From: Alentia gelatinosa
Taxonomy: Eukaryota > Annelida > Polychaeta > Phyllodocida > Polynoidae
Length of the DNA stretch: 64,000 bases
Direction: 5' to 3'
Assembly: GCA_950022655.1 (NCBI GenBank)
Contig: OX465583.1
Coordinates: 16,853,318 to 16,917,317 of the forward strand
Part shown: positions 23,236 through 37,126 of the stretch, one piece after another
Numbering within the stretch: the first letter of the stretch is position 1
How the letters are laid out: every line of letters begins with the position of its first letter
Notes under the pieces: generated by a model
Database searches by the model: none
What the model was told of the DNA's origin: nothing
The model's input: the letters and a program-made list of their open reading frames with translations, nothing else
Translations under genes and position numbers: made by a program

Positions 23236-23612
23236 GCCTTTATCTCACCCCTGGTACAAGTTTAGCCATAGGAATAACGAAATACTCAACGATCACCCCG
23301 GTAGAGTGACATTACTACGCCATGGTCGTAGAGTAGTGAATATGAGATGACGTCATAGGCGATTGACCAATCAGGGGCCAGGATTTCAGAGAAAAGACAA
23401 GACAAAGCAAGAAATTTAAACGTCCCTAACAGTAAAAGGGGGGAGATAAATCCAGAACCACACTCGAATCGTATAAATAAACAATGCTCCACTTGTTTGA
23501 ATGGGCCATAATCATCACTCGGCTTCGCCTCGATGACGATTATGGCCCATCCAAACTCGTGGAGTATTGTGTATTTATACGATTCTCGATGCAGTTCTAT
23601 ATAAGTACTACG
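23236..23612. mobile_element. Foldback element FB-8
   Basis: Same subfamily as FB-1: start TTTATCTCACCCCTGG, inner partner GGGGGGAGATAAAT, and palindromic arms ACTCG.ATCGTATAAATA around the loop CACTCGGCTTCGCCTCGATG, ending CGATGCAGTTCTATATAA. Confidence 0.75.
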
Positions 23613-25807
23613 TAACCAAACCTGTATATAAGGTGAGCTACTCGGCAGAGACGGTGAACTCTGTCTTAGCCTCCCCCCAGATCGTACTCAGTCCTTGCAA
23701 TCTGTAGGATGGCAAGAAAGCCGGCTGAAACCTGTTACAATCGATAAAGAGAGGTAGAACAACTTGTGGCTGTTATATATATGATACTCTGTTTGGTCAC
23801 TGCATGCATTTTGTGGGTGTTATCCAATAAACAATTATCATGAATCCGTTTAAATTTTCAGTTTTAATGTTGATATCCAGAGTAAACCATGGCCGTGAAT
23901 ATCTATAGACGGCATACAGAATTGGTATTACCAGAATGATTTCCCTCATGTCAAAATCTAGGATACTTTAATACAGTCTAAAACAGTTCGGGATCATACT
24001 TTTTTACCATGGTTTCGTCCTACCACGAGCTGAAACAGGTGTGGTGTCTGAGATGGTTAACAGAAAACCAAACTATATCATTCAAGGTACCTCGGCACTC
24101 TCATCATTTCAGCACCTATCGAGAATCATATATTTGTAATTTGAAGTTCCAATTACGATTTGAAAATTCGTGTCTGGTTCTAACCACCGATTTCAGTAAT
24201 AAATACTTTGTCTTTAAAGTTTAGTTTATTGCATCCCTCGAAAAATACGATTGGGTTTTTCTGATGCAATTTGGTGGTGACTTATTGCAGGAACATGATT
24301 CTTCACATATGAACAATTAGATGATTTAGATGAGGTGATGATTATTCCAATCTTATGTATTTCTAGCTGCCACTATAGTCTTAATTTGCCCCTTGAGGGA
24401 GTCTGTAGTATCACATTGTTGGGCTTTCTGAGGTAATTCATTCCGGGGCCCTAAACCTCTGTAGTAAGGGATGTTGTGCGTACTTGAACATCTTGTATTG
24501 GATATAACAAAGGCAGTCCTTTCTCCAAGCCTTGTCTCTTTCTTTTCGGCACGATCCATTCAATTTTGCTTCCGTTCTTATATATATTCATCAACAATTG
24601 TACCTTAGTCTTTGTATGCTAAGTACCACTGGAGAATAATACTTCTAGAAAAAAAATTTTCGAGTATGGCCCCGTAGTTTGTGACTCAGACATACTCAGT
24701 AAAACTAGGCCAAATAATCCGTCTCTTACTCAGACGCTTCCCTGGTTTCCCGCCTATAGTCCAGCGTCCCGGCTAAAAACAGAGGGGTACCGGGGAAGAA
24801 GCATTTAAAATGTAAACACTCTCTCCCCACAGATCTGTCGTGCCGCTTGCGCTTACTATAATCTCTGCTCCCACCAAGTCACGTTATATACCAGAACAGG
24901 AACGGAAACTACAGTCATGCCCCAAAACAGTGGAACAGTAGGTAATCGGTGTGGATGATTTACATTGAGATCCCAGTAGTCTTACGCTCACCTCGAATCT
25001 AGTATAGCGTGTATCCACATTTGGTGAGAGTGCCACTCCAAATGAGCATATGGGACTTGTTGACATAACAAAGCAACACATGAGACGCTTTCAGCTCACA
25101 AAAGGCGTCCCTGGTTTAGGATATGCCTGGTTTGACGTCATATAAAGTCCTGAATGAGTTTATGATATTTACCATGTAACAACTTTCTCTTTTACAGGTA
25201 GAATATAAAATACTCCACAAAGTGCTCAGAATTTATGATATATAACAAATTCGTATAAGGGACAAACAGGCAGGTTGGAGCAGAGATACAAGCAGGGCGC
25301 AGAATCTATGGGAGGGTGAAAGAACCACTCTGGTCTGGTCTGTATGGTCTGTTTGATAAGAATCACCAAACAACATGGGCTGTGAGAGCGGCAGCCTATT
25401 CCTGTCCGCTTCATCATGTTTCAGAACTCTTGTCTCCCGTGAGGGAAAACAACAGGAGACTCAGTAAGGCAGGTATCTGGGAATGTAACTGAGGCATATT
25501 TGAAAATAAGGTTATTTTTAGTTGTGCTCTATCAGACATTGCTGGTTACCAGCAGCCCCTGATGCACCCTGAGAAACCAGCCGGATACAAGCTACGTCCG
25601 GTTTGGCCGCCTCGCGAGATCTCGCGAGTACAACACTTTTAACATACGTCCGGCTTCCGCTTTGTGTCTCTAGCTATAGAATTCCGAAGAGACTACCAAA
25701 TGATGAACAGTAGATATTAACATGAGTTTGTGTGGGTCACTGTGTGTGGTGGGTGTGGGTATTGTTTGATGGGTATGGTGTATGTGGTGTTAGGTGTGTG
25801 GTGTGGT
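23613..25807. other. Intron 1 stretch, no gene
   Basis: No coding, RNA or named repeat found. Confidence 0.4.
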
Positions 25808-26125
25808 CTTTATCCTACCCCTGATAAAAAAACTCCATAGGCTTAACATTGGGACACTGTATTCGGTCTGGAGTGCAGAAAAATGAAAAATATCGCCCTA
25901 GTGGGATACACTTGACAAATGACGTCATTTGTTAATTTAGAAGTAATTTAGACGGGCGGGGTAGGATAAATTCTAAACCAAACTCGCGTTAGTCATGTTA
26001 TTGTTCATCACACTCCGGCAAGATCGCATTTTACTGCTCTCGGCTTCGCCTTGCGCAGTAATATGTGATCTTGCCGTCGTGCGATAAACAACAACAAGAC
26101 CAACTCTAGTTTGGTTTCTCCATAG
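25808..26125. mobile_element. Foldback element FB-9 (reverse orientation)
   Basis: Begins TTTATCCTACCCCTGATAAA with CTCCATAGGCTTAACATTGGG-type block, then CGGGGTAGGATAAA and a palindrome (about 25975-26125) with arms AAACCAAACTCG and loop CTCTCGGCTTCGCCTTGCG. Confidence 0.7.
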
Positions 26126-29100
26126 TATAGGTGTGCGAATGGTGTGTGTGTAGTGTCTGTGTGGCGTGAGTGTAGTATGAAATGTGGATGATAAACCCTG
26201 GGCCCTGTTTTCAGTCATGACAAGATTGGCCAACGATACCCTAAGATCGTCCAGCGAATGTATGACATTGGGAAGACAAAAGATGACCGGTGTCCTATAG
26301 ACAGTGCCATAGCGCGCCACGGGAGATCGGCGCCAAAACGGATTTTCAGAACAATTGTCTTAGAAAAAGCATAGTAGTAGGCATGATGTATTTTAGTCAT
26401 GACAATTGTTATAATCAATGCTTACAAATACGGGGAGCACTGCAGTAGGTTTTGCAAAAACAGCCGAGGGGTGCAGTACCCGTAGTTGTCAACTAAAATA
26501 TGATGGTTTAGGAAGATATCTCTCACAATCGGAAAACCCACAGGAAAATTATGAAATTTCGGGCTAAGGTACACCACATATATAGAAAAATTCTCCAAAA
26601 TTATTTCCTAATTTCAATGAATTTTAGCATCTTTTCCACAATTTTCTTGGCTTGTGACACTTTGGCCAATATTTTGACCTGCAGAAACCTATGATTGTCG
26701 TGACTTTAGGACATCTGACACCACCCTACGTGTCGTTGAGCGACAATCGTTGGCCAATCCTCTAAGATATCACGTCTATAGGACACTAACGGCTGCAATA
26801 TGTCGTTCATAACGATTGCCGTGACTGAAAAATAGGCCCTTGTTGAAGGGGCTGTTGAATAATCTAGGATCTTACATGAAGACACTTGTCTGTACCTTTG
26901 TACAAGGGTTATCATTTGATAATATTTAAATATGTTTGCTAAGACGGTATGAGACACCCTTAAGGTCGTCCATACGTGTTGAATAAGGTTGACCAACATC
27001 GTCCCTGGCTGTCTATGGCATATAGAAAAAGGTTCTTTATGTAGGACCCTAGATTATTTAATGGGGCCCTGGTTTCCCATGGTCTCGTTTTGACAATTAG
27101 GAGACTGCCCTATGGCTTTTCGAGTGTGGAACACACTGCCCAGGTGAAGCTCTAGGCTATATGGTTTGAAATAACTACGGTTATCTTATCTATTAATCTA
27201 CAGAGGTCTCTGCCAGTGTCCTCTGAGTTTACACTGGCCACCCGAGCTACACTACGTTAGCTCTGGTCACGTTGAATTGACAGGGGCCTTGACATGGCGT
27301 GGTAGCGGGTATCTTATGCCATTGCAGTGGGTAAAGGAACTTCACTTTAGCTATTTTTAGGTTGGGAGTTAGGGCTTTAGGGTTTGGTATCTATTTTTAG
27401 TCTGTGTATCTATTTTTACTCTGTGGTCCGACCACTCTCTGGCCATTCCCCCTTGACCCTGCCATGACCCACCTTCTTACCCTGGAAGTCACTTTTCCAT
27501 GTTCTCATCTTCTTTTAATGTGTATTTTTAATTAAAAAAAATGGCAACAGAGATAAGGTTCTTTATCAATTTATTGATATGTGGAGATTTCTTTGCAAGT
27601 ATTTGGGATATCAGAATCCATGTAGAACATACTTATTTGGTTCGAGAGTGAGAATCCGTGGACATGCCCAGGGTTTAACGTTACCAACCTCTTAGTTGGA
27701 ACGTAGTGTAGACAGAGGTGGTGGCCAATCTACTCCGAGTTATGCTGTATTCCACCACCAGAATGTGCCACCCGTACCAGGTTTGAGGGGAACCGGTGCA
27801 CACTTTTACCAATCACCCACCAGCTACTGAGGACAGACCATGTGCACCTTTTTTTCCCCCGTTTTGTATTTCTATACTTAGATTTTTATTTATGAACCTA
27901 CCATTTGATTGTAGCTCTTTTACAGTTTATACGGTTACTCAAACAACCTCTAGGAAAGGTTACATTCCCGCTTGTAATATTCCACATTCCCCCATAGAAG
28001 ATATTTGGATGTTTTGTGGCTGAGACATTGCAGAGATTGGCTGTGTTGGTATCTGTTGTGTTGTGGTCCATGCACCCCACGTCCCGTCCTCTGTGATACT
28101 ATCAGCTCTGGGTTCAGAAATGTAGCTCTCTGAATCCGCGAGGCGCAGATAAGGCACACAGCTCCATGCAGACCCAAACTCGTCTGTTGATATCATTCGA
28201 TTTGTTGCAAATCTGTCCACTTTGTCCAGCAGCCTGACACAAACAGCCGACTCTTGTCACAGGATACCGGAGAGGAGGACCAGGAAAGGTTGCACAGGAT
28301 TCTCCTCAAATCTCATATATGATTTCAAGTTGTATATATATCATTATATACCCATGCTTGAATAATCTCACACCTATGAGTTAGCTGTGACTAAACCCGC
28401 CCCATTTCCAGTCCATGTGTAAATAAACAAAATAATTTGATAGATAATATCAATAAATTTAATTGTTGAGATACCTAATTAAATCAAAATTTTGATTAAA
28501 TAAGGAAAATATGATAAAAAAAGGTAATATGATGTATGAAAGATGAAAATGGAAATTTGTGTTGTTGGATATTCGGGTGAGAATGGAGTTATTGAAATGT
28601 TTAGCGACCAGACGTTGATTGGGGAAAAGGGAAGTTGGGTTGTATAAGGGTTTAAGGATGATACGTTTAGTGTGAGAATTTTAGTAAAGGTGCTGTTGGA
28701 GGTAGGAGGTGGGGGGGGGGGGGGGATTATTACCAGCCATAGTCTAGCTGTCTTCCCAAAGCTTCTCTCTACCTTTATATTCTACTGTTATAAATGGTGT
28801 TTCAGCATTGAGACTTCTTACTCTCCATGTCTCACACTCATAGATAAAGAAAATTTATTTCTTATACCCGACTGTTAGTGCTACCCTCTGGATTAGTTAT
28901 ATATATATATGTATACAGAGAAGGTTGATCATGGCTATAGTCTTAAGTTTAAGTTAAAAGGTTTTACCCAACCCTCCGAAAACAATACATAGCTTAGTTA
29001 TATTCCAAAACAGAAACAGTCTCTGACACCACCACTTTTAAGGGCAGGTTTGAACTATTCTAGGGGGAGCCAGCACAGTCAACCGGAGAATTTTGCGGAC

Positions 29101-30590
29101 CGTCTTAACCACTATGACAATACGGAAGTCAGTATACAAGGCTCCAAGTAAGATAGATTTGTAGAATTGTCTCCCATATCTACTGAAGTATCCACCTTAT
29201 ATATATAATAGGCTACAAGGCGGTCAATGGTCAATGTAATACGATGCTGACCCGCAGCACTTCTTTGATGGGTGTTCCATACACTATCTTTCTCATCTTA
29301 GACCAGCAAAGACTGAGGATAGAATTATCATCTAATATGGAGATTACATCAAAGGTGAGAGCTTTTATACCCACATCTCCTTTATCATTAAATGATTATT
29401 CCCTGTATTAGTTCAACTATGAATGAGATTCTTCTCTGCTTTTATGGTATGTTATGGGACTATGTGAAGGTGTATTTCTAATAAATGATATTCATATAAA
29501 TACATATCAGCTCTCTAACAACCCACACACACATTGCAGGCAGTAGACAGTTGCAGTCGCTATCGACCAGTATAGTTTCCCGGTGGTAGACATGCGGCAC
29601 TTTTTCCAGCTGCTCTTTAGGTCTAGACCTGTGGTTCAGATACGCGTGTGGCCCAGTGGCGAACTCCCTCCTTTTTCAACTTCTATTATGATATACGTTG
29701 CACAAATACAAACCAGGTGAGGCGCTACTGAGGGAATGTTTGCTCTCATTTCAACACAACCAAACTTGTCCGCCTTCACATGGACTTGGAGCAAATGGTA
29801 TGTTCATCATTGATGAATGAGTGTGGAACAATAAAGAATTAACAATCAAAAGGCTGGGGCTTTATCCGGTTTGAGGATCATTTACAGTAATCCACTTGAC
29901 AACTAGCTACATCTACAACCACGGACGCTCTCGCAGTGTCTACTGGAACGATGAAATTACGAATACATCTACAACTGCCTTTGTAGGGTCCAAACATGAC
30001 AAGCACCAGTGGGTCAATGATGTAGGTTGATCTGAAGAGATTGGTCAGCTGGTCACTCATCTGAGATATTAAGATACTAGTTTGATATTCTAGAAAGATA
30101 ATAAGAATGGTCTTACGTACGATGTTCCGAGGAGAGGTCTTGTATAATAAAAGCCCATCCAAGATACCTGTAGGATACGAGAGCAAGGAGATGGCTTGGT
30201 CTCATGTAATAAAAGCTAATACACCTCGTTGGTGGGCTCGTAACTCGTTAAAAGGTCTCTTAACAGTTGCCAACCTAGAGGGTGTTGTGGAAGTAGTTTG
30301 CTACACTTAAGTACACGGAGAGAGCCCTTATATGGGGTGAGCCCTCACAAGGGGCGATATGGTGGGGGTAATATATGTTCTGAGCAATGGTGTTCCTTAC
30401 AACCTCAACATATTATTGTTATGGGCAAATGAACGAATATAGAAACGTATCCTGAAAAATGCCAGCATTTAACAAACAAGTGTGGACAGAGTGTGGTGAC
30501 AGGACAGGACTCGGGGACACAGTGCAGCACAGCTCGTCCACACGAATGTCTGTAGGCCTATCTGTTGAGTTTTCATCTCCGACCTGACTC
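26126..30590. other. Intron 1 stretch, no gene
   Basis: Contains a G15 run at 28711-28725 and GTGTGG-rich sequence at 26.12-26.17 kb. Open frames up to about 100 codons (for example on the minus strand at 29.88-30.19 kb) show no recognisable family. Confidence 0.4.
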
Positions 30591-30599
30591 CCGAGTCGT

Positions 30600-30690
30600 A
30601 TGATGTCACGTGAGGCGGGGGCGTGGCCATCACTCTAACGGGATCTGTGTCAAGATGGCGGCTTATGTGTGATATCATGGCGGATCGATA
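30600..30690. promoter_or_regulatory. Promoter-like cluster: E-box, GC box, YY1 site
   Basis: TGTCACGTGA (E-box at 30607-30612), AGGCGGGGGCGTGGCC and a perfect YY1-type AAGATGGCGGC (30652-30662) occur within 60 bases, with a second ATGGCGG at 30677. The arrangement resembles TATA-less promoters with YY1 at the start site. Short ATG frames follow, but no spliced exon was identified. Confidence 0.35.
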
Positions 30691-30976
30691 TTCGGAGCGG
30701 TGATGTAGTGCGGCACGCTAGTACGCCTGTACTCAGTGCAAAACACTATATTCCTCCGCACGGTGCATGTATGCCTTCACACAAGGCCCAATTCACACTT
30801 ACCAATTTTGACGACAAATTACAGCACCGCCAACCGATTATTACACAGTCCCGATAATAAGTAAAACAGGTAAGTTAAAACTGCAAAATTCCAATACCAG
30901 CAACAATTTTCCACCCCCAAATTGCACAATCTGGCACCACTGTCCCAGACAAAATGGAATGCAGTCGGTACCAAGG

Positions 30977-31080
30977 GGCCGTCCATAAATTATGTCACAC
31001 TTTTTTAGGGCACCCACCCCCCTGTCACACTTTGTCACACATTTCGTACCACCCCCAAAATATTATGTCACACTTTCTGA
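30977..31080. repeat. CCGTCCATAAATTATGTCACAC repeat end
   Basis: GGCCGTCCATAAATTATGTC and repeated TTATGTCACACTTT with a C-rich spacer look like the end of a widespread DNA-transposon-derived repeat that I have seen in other invertebrate genomes. The opposite end was not located. Confidence 0.3.
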
Positions 31081-33840
31081 AACACCCCTCCCCTCCCATT
31101 TTCTTTCTTATGTAGATAGCATAACATAACAGTTGTTACATCTTTGACAAAGCTACTGTAAAAGACAATTATTCAGACTGAGATATTACATGAGACAAAA
31201 CTCCTAATCTCCTAGATCAATGAAAAGCTATTGATACTTCACCATACTTTACTGTAGTAATTATCATTTTAGACCAACCAATCATATGCAGTGCTGAACT
31301 TTTGATCAAGCATAAATCTAGTCTGGTCTGGTCTGCTCTGGTTAATTACTACCAAAATCAACATCTTCCTCATTGTGGTATTCCATATCTTCCTCCTCCA
31401 TGTATAATTATAATGAAACACATTTATGAGTTCAACCTGCCCACAAAAAAGGCAATGTACAAAAATTGGCTGGTGGTGTATTTGGGGATTTATCTTTGTG
31501 CATAATTATCGACCCCATAACAGACCATTTCCACCTGATGACTGCTTAGCATTTTCTGCATTGGTTGGGGAAGCACAATTTCTATCTCACAGAGAAACCT
31601 GACGATAATCCCTTCCTACAGCTGAGTATATATTTCCAATAGACAAACTGGTGGGGTTCCTATATGTGTGAATAGGGTTAAGGTAGGTATCATCATCAAA
31701 TGCATTTATGGTAGAAATCATCATCACTGAGGGAAAGGCCTTCTTTTTCATGGGAGGTGACCACTGAAGAACCAAAATGTGAACCTGCAGTCTGCCACTG
31801 ATGTATCCAGATACTTCCAGCTTAGGGCATAATGGATGATATCACTGCATTCTAACTTTGTTGACATCATCTGCTTTACTAGTTTTATTACGACATCCTT
31901 AGGGATCTAAGATGTATCTATTAAGAAACGATTGACCTAAAATCAATATCTCCTATTCTGCCTCATAATCATCTTCCAAAAAGTATCAAATAATTGGTTG
32001 GTGGTGCTTGTTGCCATAATCAGCCAAAATCATTAGATAAAAATGTGGCAATAGGCATCTTGCCTCCCTGGCAGAAACCTGTACTCATTGATCAGAAACA
32101 GGGGACTTTTTTATTACAACAGCACTCTCTGCTGTTACACGTAGCCTTTTGTAGAATGTACTGAATTTCCTTGATCTGGACATTCTCCTATTTGGCTGCC
32201 TTTTTGATGAGGTGTTTGATCCATTCATAACCACTTATTATTAGTAGGTCATGATTATGAGAGATCTCACGGACTGATTTCCTGAAAGACATACAGAATC
32301 AAACTATTTTATGTTTTTTAGTGATCCTCAATGTCTAAAAGGGAAACTTTAACTAGGATAGACCCAAAAAAGGTTTTAGAAACAATGCCTACACTGATAT
32401 TACCCATACCATTATTTTAACACTAATGAGGGGGACACAAATAATCTTTGCCGTTTTGTTGGCCAGTAGAAACAGGCCAATACAGGAAAACCCATACACA
32501 TTAATATTTCTGTATATGTATCTAGATATGAAACAATTATATATGCTTTCCGCTACTTCCTTAACCTCATAATCTACCAAATTTGCACATTGTGTACCAT
32601 CTAATGATCGCGAAATAATTAAGACACGAACAACTAACGAGCAACTGACCACAACAAGCCCAGGGAGTTTCTTGTATGAAAAATAATGATTTTTTTTGTG
32701 CAAAATAATGTACCTTCTTTTTTCTTTGCGGACTAGATCGAGAGGGAGAGAAGGGATGGCAATTTTAAGAAACCTTACCCTTTATGGATCGCTCCTTCAA
32801 ACTATCAATTAGATTTAAATAACTAGTTATGTACACCGCATAATGATATCCGAAAACTTAAATAGTATATCAAAGAAGCAAAGGAAATCACCTATACAGT
32901 AGAAAACAATGGCAGTATGAATTACCTGGACAAACTGTAACGAGTTACTGATACAGCGCAATGATACACAGACACTATAACAGCAAGAAAAACTACCTTT
33001 ACAAACTGAAACTGAAAACTACCCGAGCAAACTCTAACTAGTTAGCAAATGCAATACCGCATCATGATATACAGACACATGAAAAACATGTAAAACTACC
33101 TGAACAAATTGCAACGAGTTATAATACACAGGTGAATTCTTTCTTTGGGAAATTAAAATTTGAACCATAAGCCCCCTTCTTCATTATGAAAAGCTGCTTT
33201 TCTTTATGTGCACCACTTCTCATTAGTATATGGTATTTGTAAAATATTTGTATACTGAGAATATATTATCCGAATATGAGATGTTCTGTTGAGCCAATAT
33301 GGACGACACACTCTTCCGCGGCTGACACTCTACATTACAGCCGGACAGAAAACATCTACATGTCTCGGAATACACAATTACATAGAGCTAGTAATATTAC
33401 AACGCAATAAGCTCCCAGGGCTCATCTCCAGTTACCCTGGTGTCCGCCGCCCATTACGTGACCTGAATTTGTAGCGTGCCTCCTGAATTCGCGGGGCTTC
33501 CCAGCAAGTAGTGCCTCTGTCACGCTTGCCGGTGACCAGCAATGGTGACGTTTGTCGTCTGCCTTTTGGAAAACGTCACCAGGCGGAATCTGTAGGGTTT
33601 TTTCCACGTCTTATTCTATAATCGTCGTTTCACAGGACCCAAAAGAAGTAGGAATATTGATAACCTATCTAGTGTAACAGGTTCCTTAGACTTGTGCATG
33701 ATCAGACTATTAGGAATGTCGAAGGTCTACTGTTGGTGTTGGTCACATGTTCTGACCAGTTCTCTCCAAAGACAGTTCAGAATAGGCAGCACGGATCAAA
33801 ATATAGCTCACAGTTCATTCTTCCCCATGCGTTACGATGT
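31081..33840. other. Intron 1 stretch, AT-rich, no gene
   Basis: Loosely repeated CTACCTGAACAAACTG.AAC.AGTTA units at about 32.92-33.13 kb. No gene recognised. Confidence 0.4.
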
Positions 33841-33906
33841 CCCCATTGAAAATGCATAGGGCCACAATAAACCACTACCCATTGTTCATTACTGGCCGTA
33901 AACCAC
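33841..33906. repeat. Dispersed repeat shared with 41.45 kb
   Basis: CCCATTGAAAATGCATAGGG and AATAAACCACTACCCATTGTT recur at about 41460-41510, just downstream of exon 2. Identity unknown. Confidence 0.5.
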
Positions 33907-35224
33907 ACCCATGGTTTACGGCTTTTCCAAACCCATTATCGGAATTTCTAGGAAAATTAATTGGTATCAATGACTATGGGTAACAAACAAGTCTCTTTGG
34001 GATGCGTTTGGATGTACGGCTCTGTAAACCGGTGGGCTGTGTGGTGTTCTGTGTTTTTATGGGGTGTATAGTAGGATGTGTAAGTACAGGTTGAGTGTGG
34101 GAGTTGTATAGGTGGGGTGACTGGTGTCGTGTGCTTTCTAATCTGTTTCATAGGGTGTATAGGTGGTGTGTGTAAGCCCTTTAGGTGGAGTTTTTGGTGT
34201 AGTGTTCTTCTGTCGGGTGTATATTGTTTGTGTTCTTACCAGTATTGGTAGCGGAGCATTGACCTTGACCTTGCCCATAATTACCAGCCTAGCACCTCCT
34301 TACCACGTGACCTGTCTGTGCCAACGTCACACTGAATACGTAATGAAGGTGAAGGCCACCAGGCACGTGGCGCCATTTGATGAATATTTGATCTAGCTAA
34401 TCATTTATGTCTTGTAGTACTGTAGATTGGCCACCACCTGTCTCCACTCTGCACTGACTAAGAGGTTGGTGTAGTTCAATCTGGGACCATCTGTGGGCAT
34501 CAACCAAATACTTTTGTACTCTGAAAGCCGAAATAGTCACCAGAAATACTCATAGCTTCAGAAACTGCTAATGAAATTTAGCATTTTGAGCACGGGAAAA
34601 CGCGCTCATATATGCTGTCACATAGACTTTCAGCTTGCTGCAAAAAAAACTAACCCTCCACTAAAAATAAACCTTTTTGTTCATAGACTTTCCGAAGACC
34701 ATTTGCCATTAAAAAATAAACACTAAATTTCTATGTGGTATTCACATTTTCAAATCTCAGAAGATAGGCCTAAATATAGGCGTCCTCGTTGTGTACTACA
34801 TTGGTGGCAGCGGTGGGATCTCCCAATACGGTGCACCGCGAGGCCAGGAGGTCCAGAGGTCAAGGTCAAGGTCACAGCTAAAACATATATAAAACTTTAA
34901 AATTTTCACGGGAACTTCAGTCAGTACTCTCCCTTAAAGGTATAGAAAATATAAGATAATTGTAGGTTTTTTTTATTGATATTTTAATTATTTTCCGACT
35001 TTTTGTAAATAATGTCAATTTACAGCTGAACCCATGGGCTGCAGCGAGTAAGAAATAGGTTTTTGAAATGATCATGATTCTCTGTTTTAGAAACAACCAT
35101 TAGATCTTTTGTTCTCGTTCGAGACAAAATTACTCCTTCATCTCCCGGACTATCTGTGAATCAAATCTGAAGGTTTCAAATCCTGTGTGCCTGTCACGCT
35201 ACCAGTGCTGGCCCCGGATTGAGG
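33907..35224. other. Intron 1 stretch, no gene
   Basis: GTGTGG/GTGTAT-rich sequence at 34.03-34.2 kb; otherwise ordinary. Confidence 0.4.
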
Positions 35225-35545
35225 AGAACCTCGGGAGGGGAGCCCTCTAGAGGGGTGCCAAACCGAATGATGCTACCATAAGGAGTGCCATTCGGAAGGG
35301 TGCCATCTGGAAGGGTGCCACCATAAGGGGTGCCATCCGGAAGGGTACCACAAGGAGAAATGCCATCAGAAGAGGTGCCATCATGGGGAGTGCCATGCGG
35401 GAGGATACCACAAGGAGAAATACTACCAGGAAAGGTGCCAACATGGGGAGTGCCAATCATGGCATGCCAGCCAATCCGAATGGCACCACTTAAGGTAGCA
35501 CCCTTACGGAGGGGTGCCATCAGGAGGAGTACCACCCAGAGGATT
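35225..35545. repeat. GGGTGCCATC minisatellite
   Basis: About 18 imperfect copies of a roughly 18-base unit GGAAGGGTGCCAYCA.. . It opens Gly/Thr/Pro-rich and Met/Ala/Pro-rich frames on both strands that are artefacts of the repeat. Confidence 0.7.
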
Positions 35546-36120
35546 GGACATCAGACAAGCAGCAGATACAGGTGCAGCAACCAGAGTTGTCATTGTATGA
35601 GGTGCTGCAATTTGAGGTGCTGCAGTCAGTGACGCAAGTTGAAGGCTTGGGGTGCAAGGGCAGCCTGGGGGTTCCTGTCAGACCGGGGAGGTGTACATGT
35701 CTGAGGGTGCAGACTGCAGGGTGGCACAGGATATCACCCAGGTGGGATAACCTGGGGAATGTACACGGGTAGTCTGGAGGCACAAACCAGACTGTTAAAG
35801 GTTACATGAGGTCTAGGCATATGGTATAGGCTAAGGAGTGTACAAAGGATGCTGCGCAGACCAGAGAGGTACACAGGGGCCTTGGGGTGCATTTCAGGTT
35901 GCAGGTGCATAGGAGAACCCTGGTGGGCATCACTGGCAGAAAGAGGAAAAGCAGTCACAGGAGCAGTGATCTTGGGAGCGGCAGTCAAAAGGGGAGTAGT
36001 CACAGGTGCACTAGTCATGAGGGTGGCAGTCATGGGAGCAGCCCCCAGAAGACTAGCAGTCATGAGAGCAGAAGACCCAGGAGCAGCAGCCATGGGAGCT
36101 GCAGTCAGGGGAGCAGCCAT
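35546..36120. repeat. Degenerate GCAGTCATGGGAGCAG repeat
   Basis: From about 35.93 kb, units of 21-24 bases (GGAGCAGCAGTCATGRGRGC) repeat imperfectly; the first part is more decayed. Low-complexity frames on both strands. Confidence 0.55.
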
Positions 36121-36257
36121 ATTTTCTGTAAATCATTCATCTTCAAAGGATTATAAATGAAAGTGCATTGGTGGCCTTATTTGATGGTATATAGATATGG
36201 GAAGATTTGTGAGTTTTTTTAAATCTTTAAGTCAAAAACGGATTTTTCTAGGAAACC

Positions 36258-37126
36258 TGTCAGTCTACGAAACGGCATATTTCTTCTGCCCATTTATACA
36301 TTTTGGAAGCAGTACACATGAGGGCTAGGTAGTATAATTTAAGGATCAAACTGTTATCTCCACAAATATATAAAAAGCAACTGCTAATAATGTTCTTAGT
36401 TACCTAGGGTACTTTATTTATATATGTCAGTCTACGAAACGACTCATTAAAATAGGTGTATTATTTATCTTTGTATTGATTAGTGAAAAATATCTAAATA
36501 GACATGGCCACAGGTAATATCAGCATGAAACAGGTTAATTTTAAATATTTCTGTTATACTATTCTAGACAGCAGTAACAAATGCCTTGAAGATATAGTGC
36601 CACAGTATGTCAGTCTATGAAATAGCCACATAGTGAAGGGCCTGCTGTTGTTTTAAATATTTCATTATATTTCAAAATCAACAACAACATAAACTTTGAA
36701 GCCTTTTGGAGGAGATAAATCAGCAATATTTACTATATATTTCAAATTTTCTACGCAAGCCTAGCTCAAACATTGAGAATTACCTTCGTGCACAATGATG
36801 TGGTAGAACAAAATATAGGGAAAATAAGTTCAAATTTTGAATAGAAATTTTATCATGTAAAATAAATTAAATTAAATTAAGTTCATTTTTTCTAGAGTAA
36901 AATAATTTTACCATAAATCTTACCATTGTGTTAGTCTACGAAACGGCTGTCAGTCTACAAACGGCAAAATCCACTTCTTGAAATGGTAAAAATTACATGA
37001 CATTTAATTCGTTTTTGCGAAAACAATATTTGATTCTAGATGAAAGGTTTCAACAGGATGAGTAAATATGCAGTAGATCATGTAATATTTCTTGTGTGCT
37101 GTTTGTATCTGCCGTTTCGTAGACAG
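36258..37126. repeat. Iterated 19-mer TGTCAGTCTACGAAACGGC
   Basis: Occurs at 36258, 36425, 36608, 36929 and 36948 on the + strand and inverted at 37111-37126, with small changes. Spacings are 167, 183 and 321 bases, then 19. The intervening AT-rich sequence is not obviously repeated. Confidence 0.65.

Noticed and set aside
29878..30186. 102-codon minus-strand frame
   Set aside because: No family resemblance, no convincing splice partners and ordinary composition; likely chance.
35194..36160. Several 66-128-codon frames on both strands
   Set aside because: They translate the GGGTGCCATC and GCAGTCATGG repeats and have no independent coding evidence.
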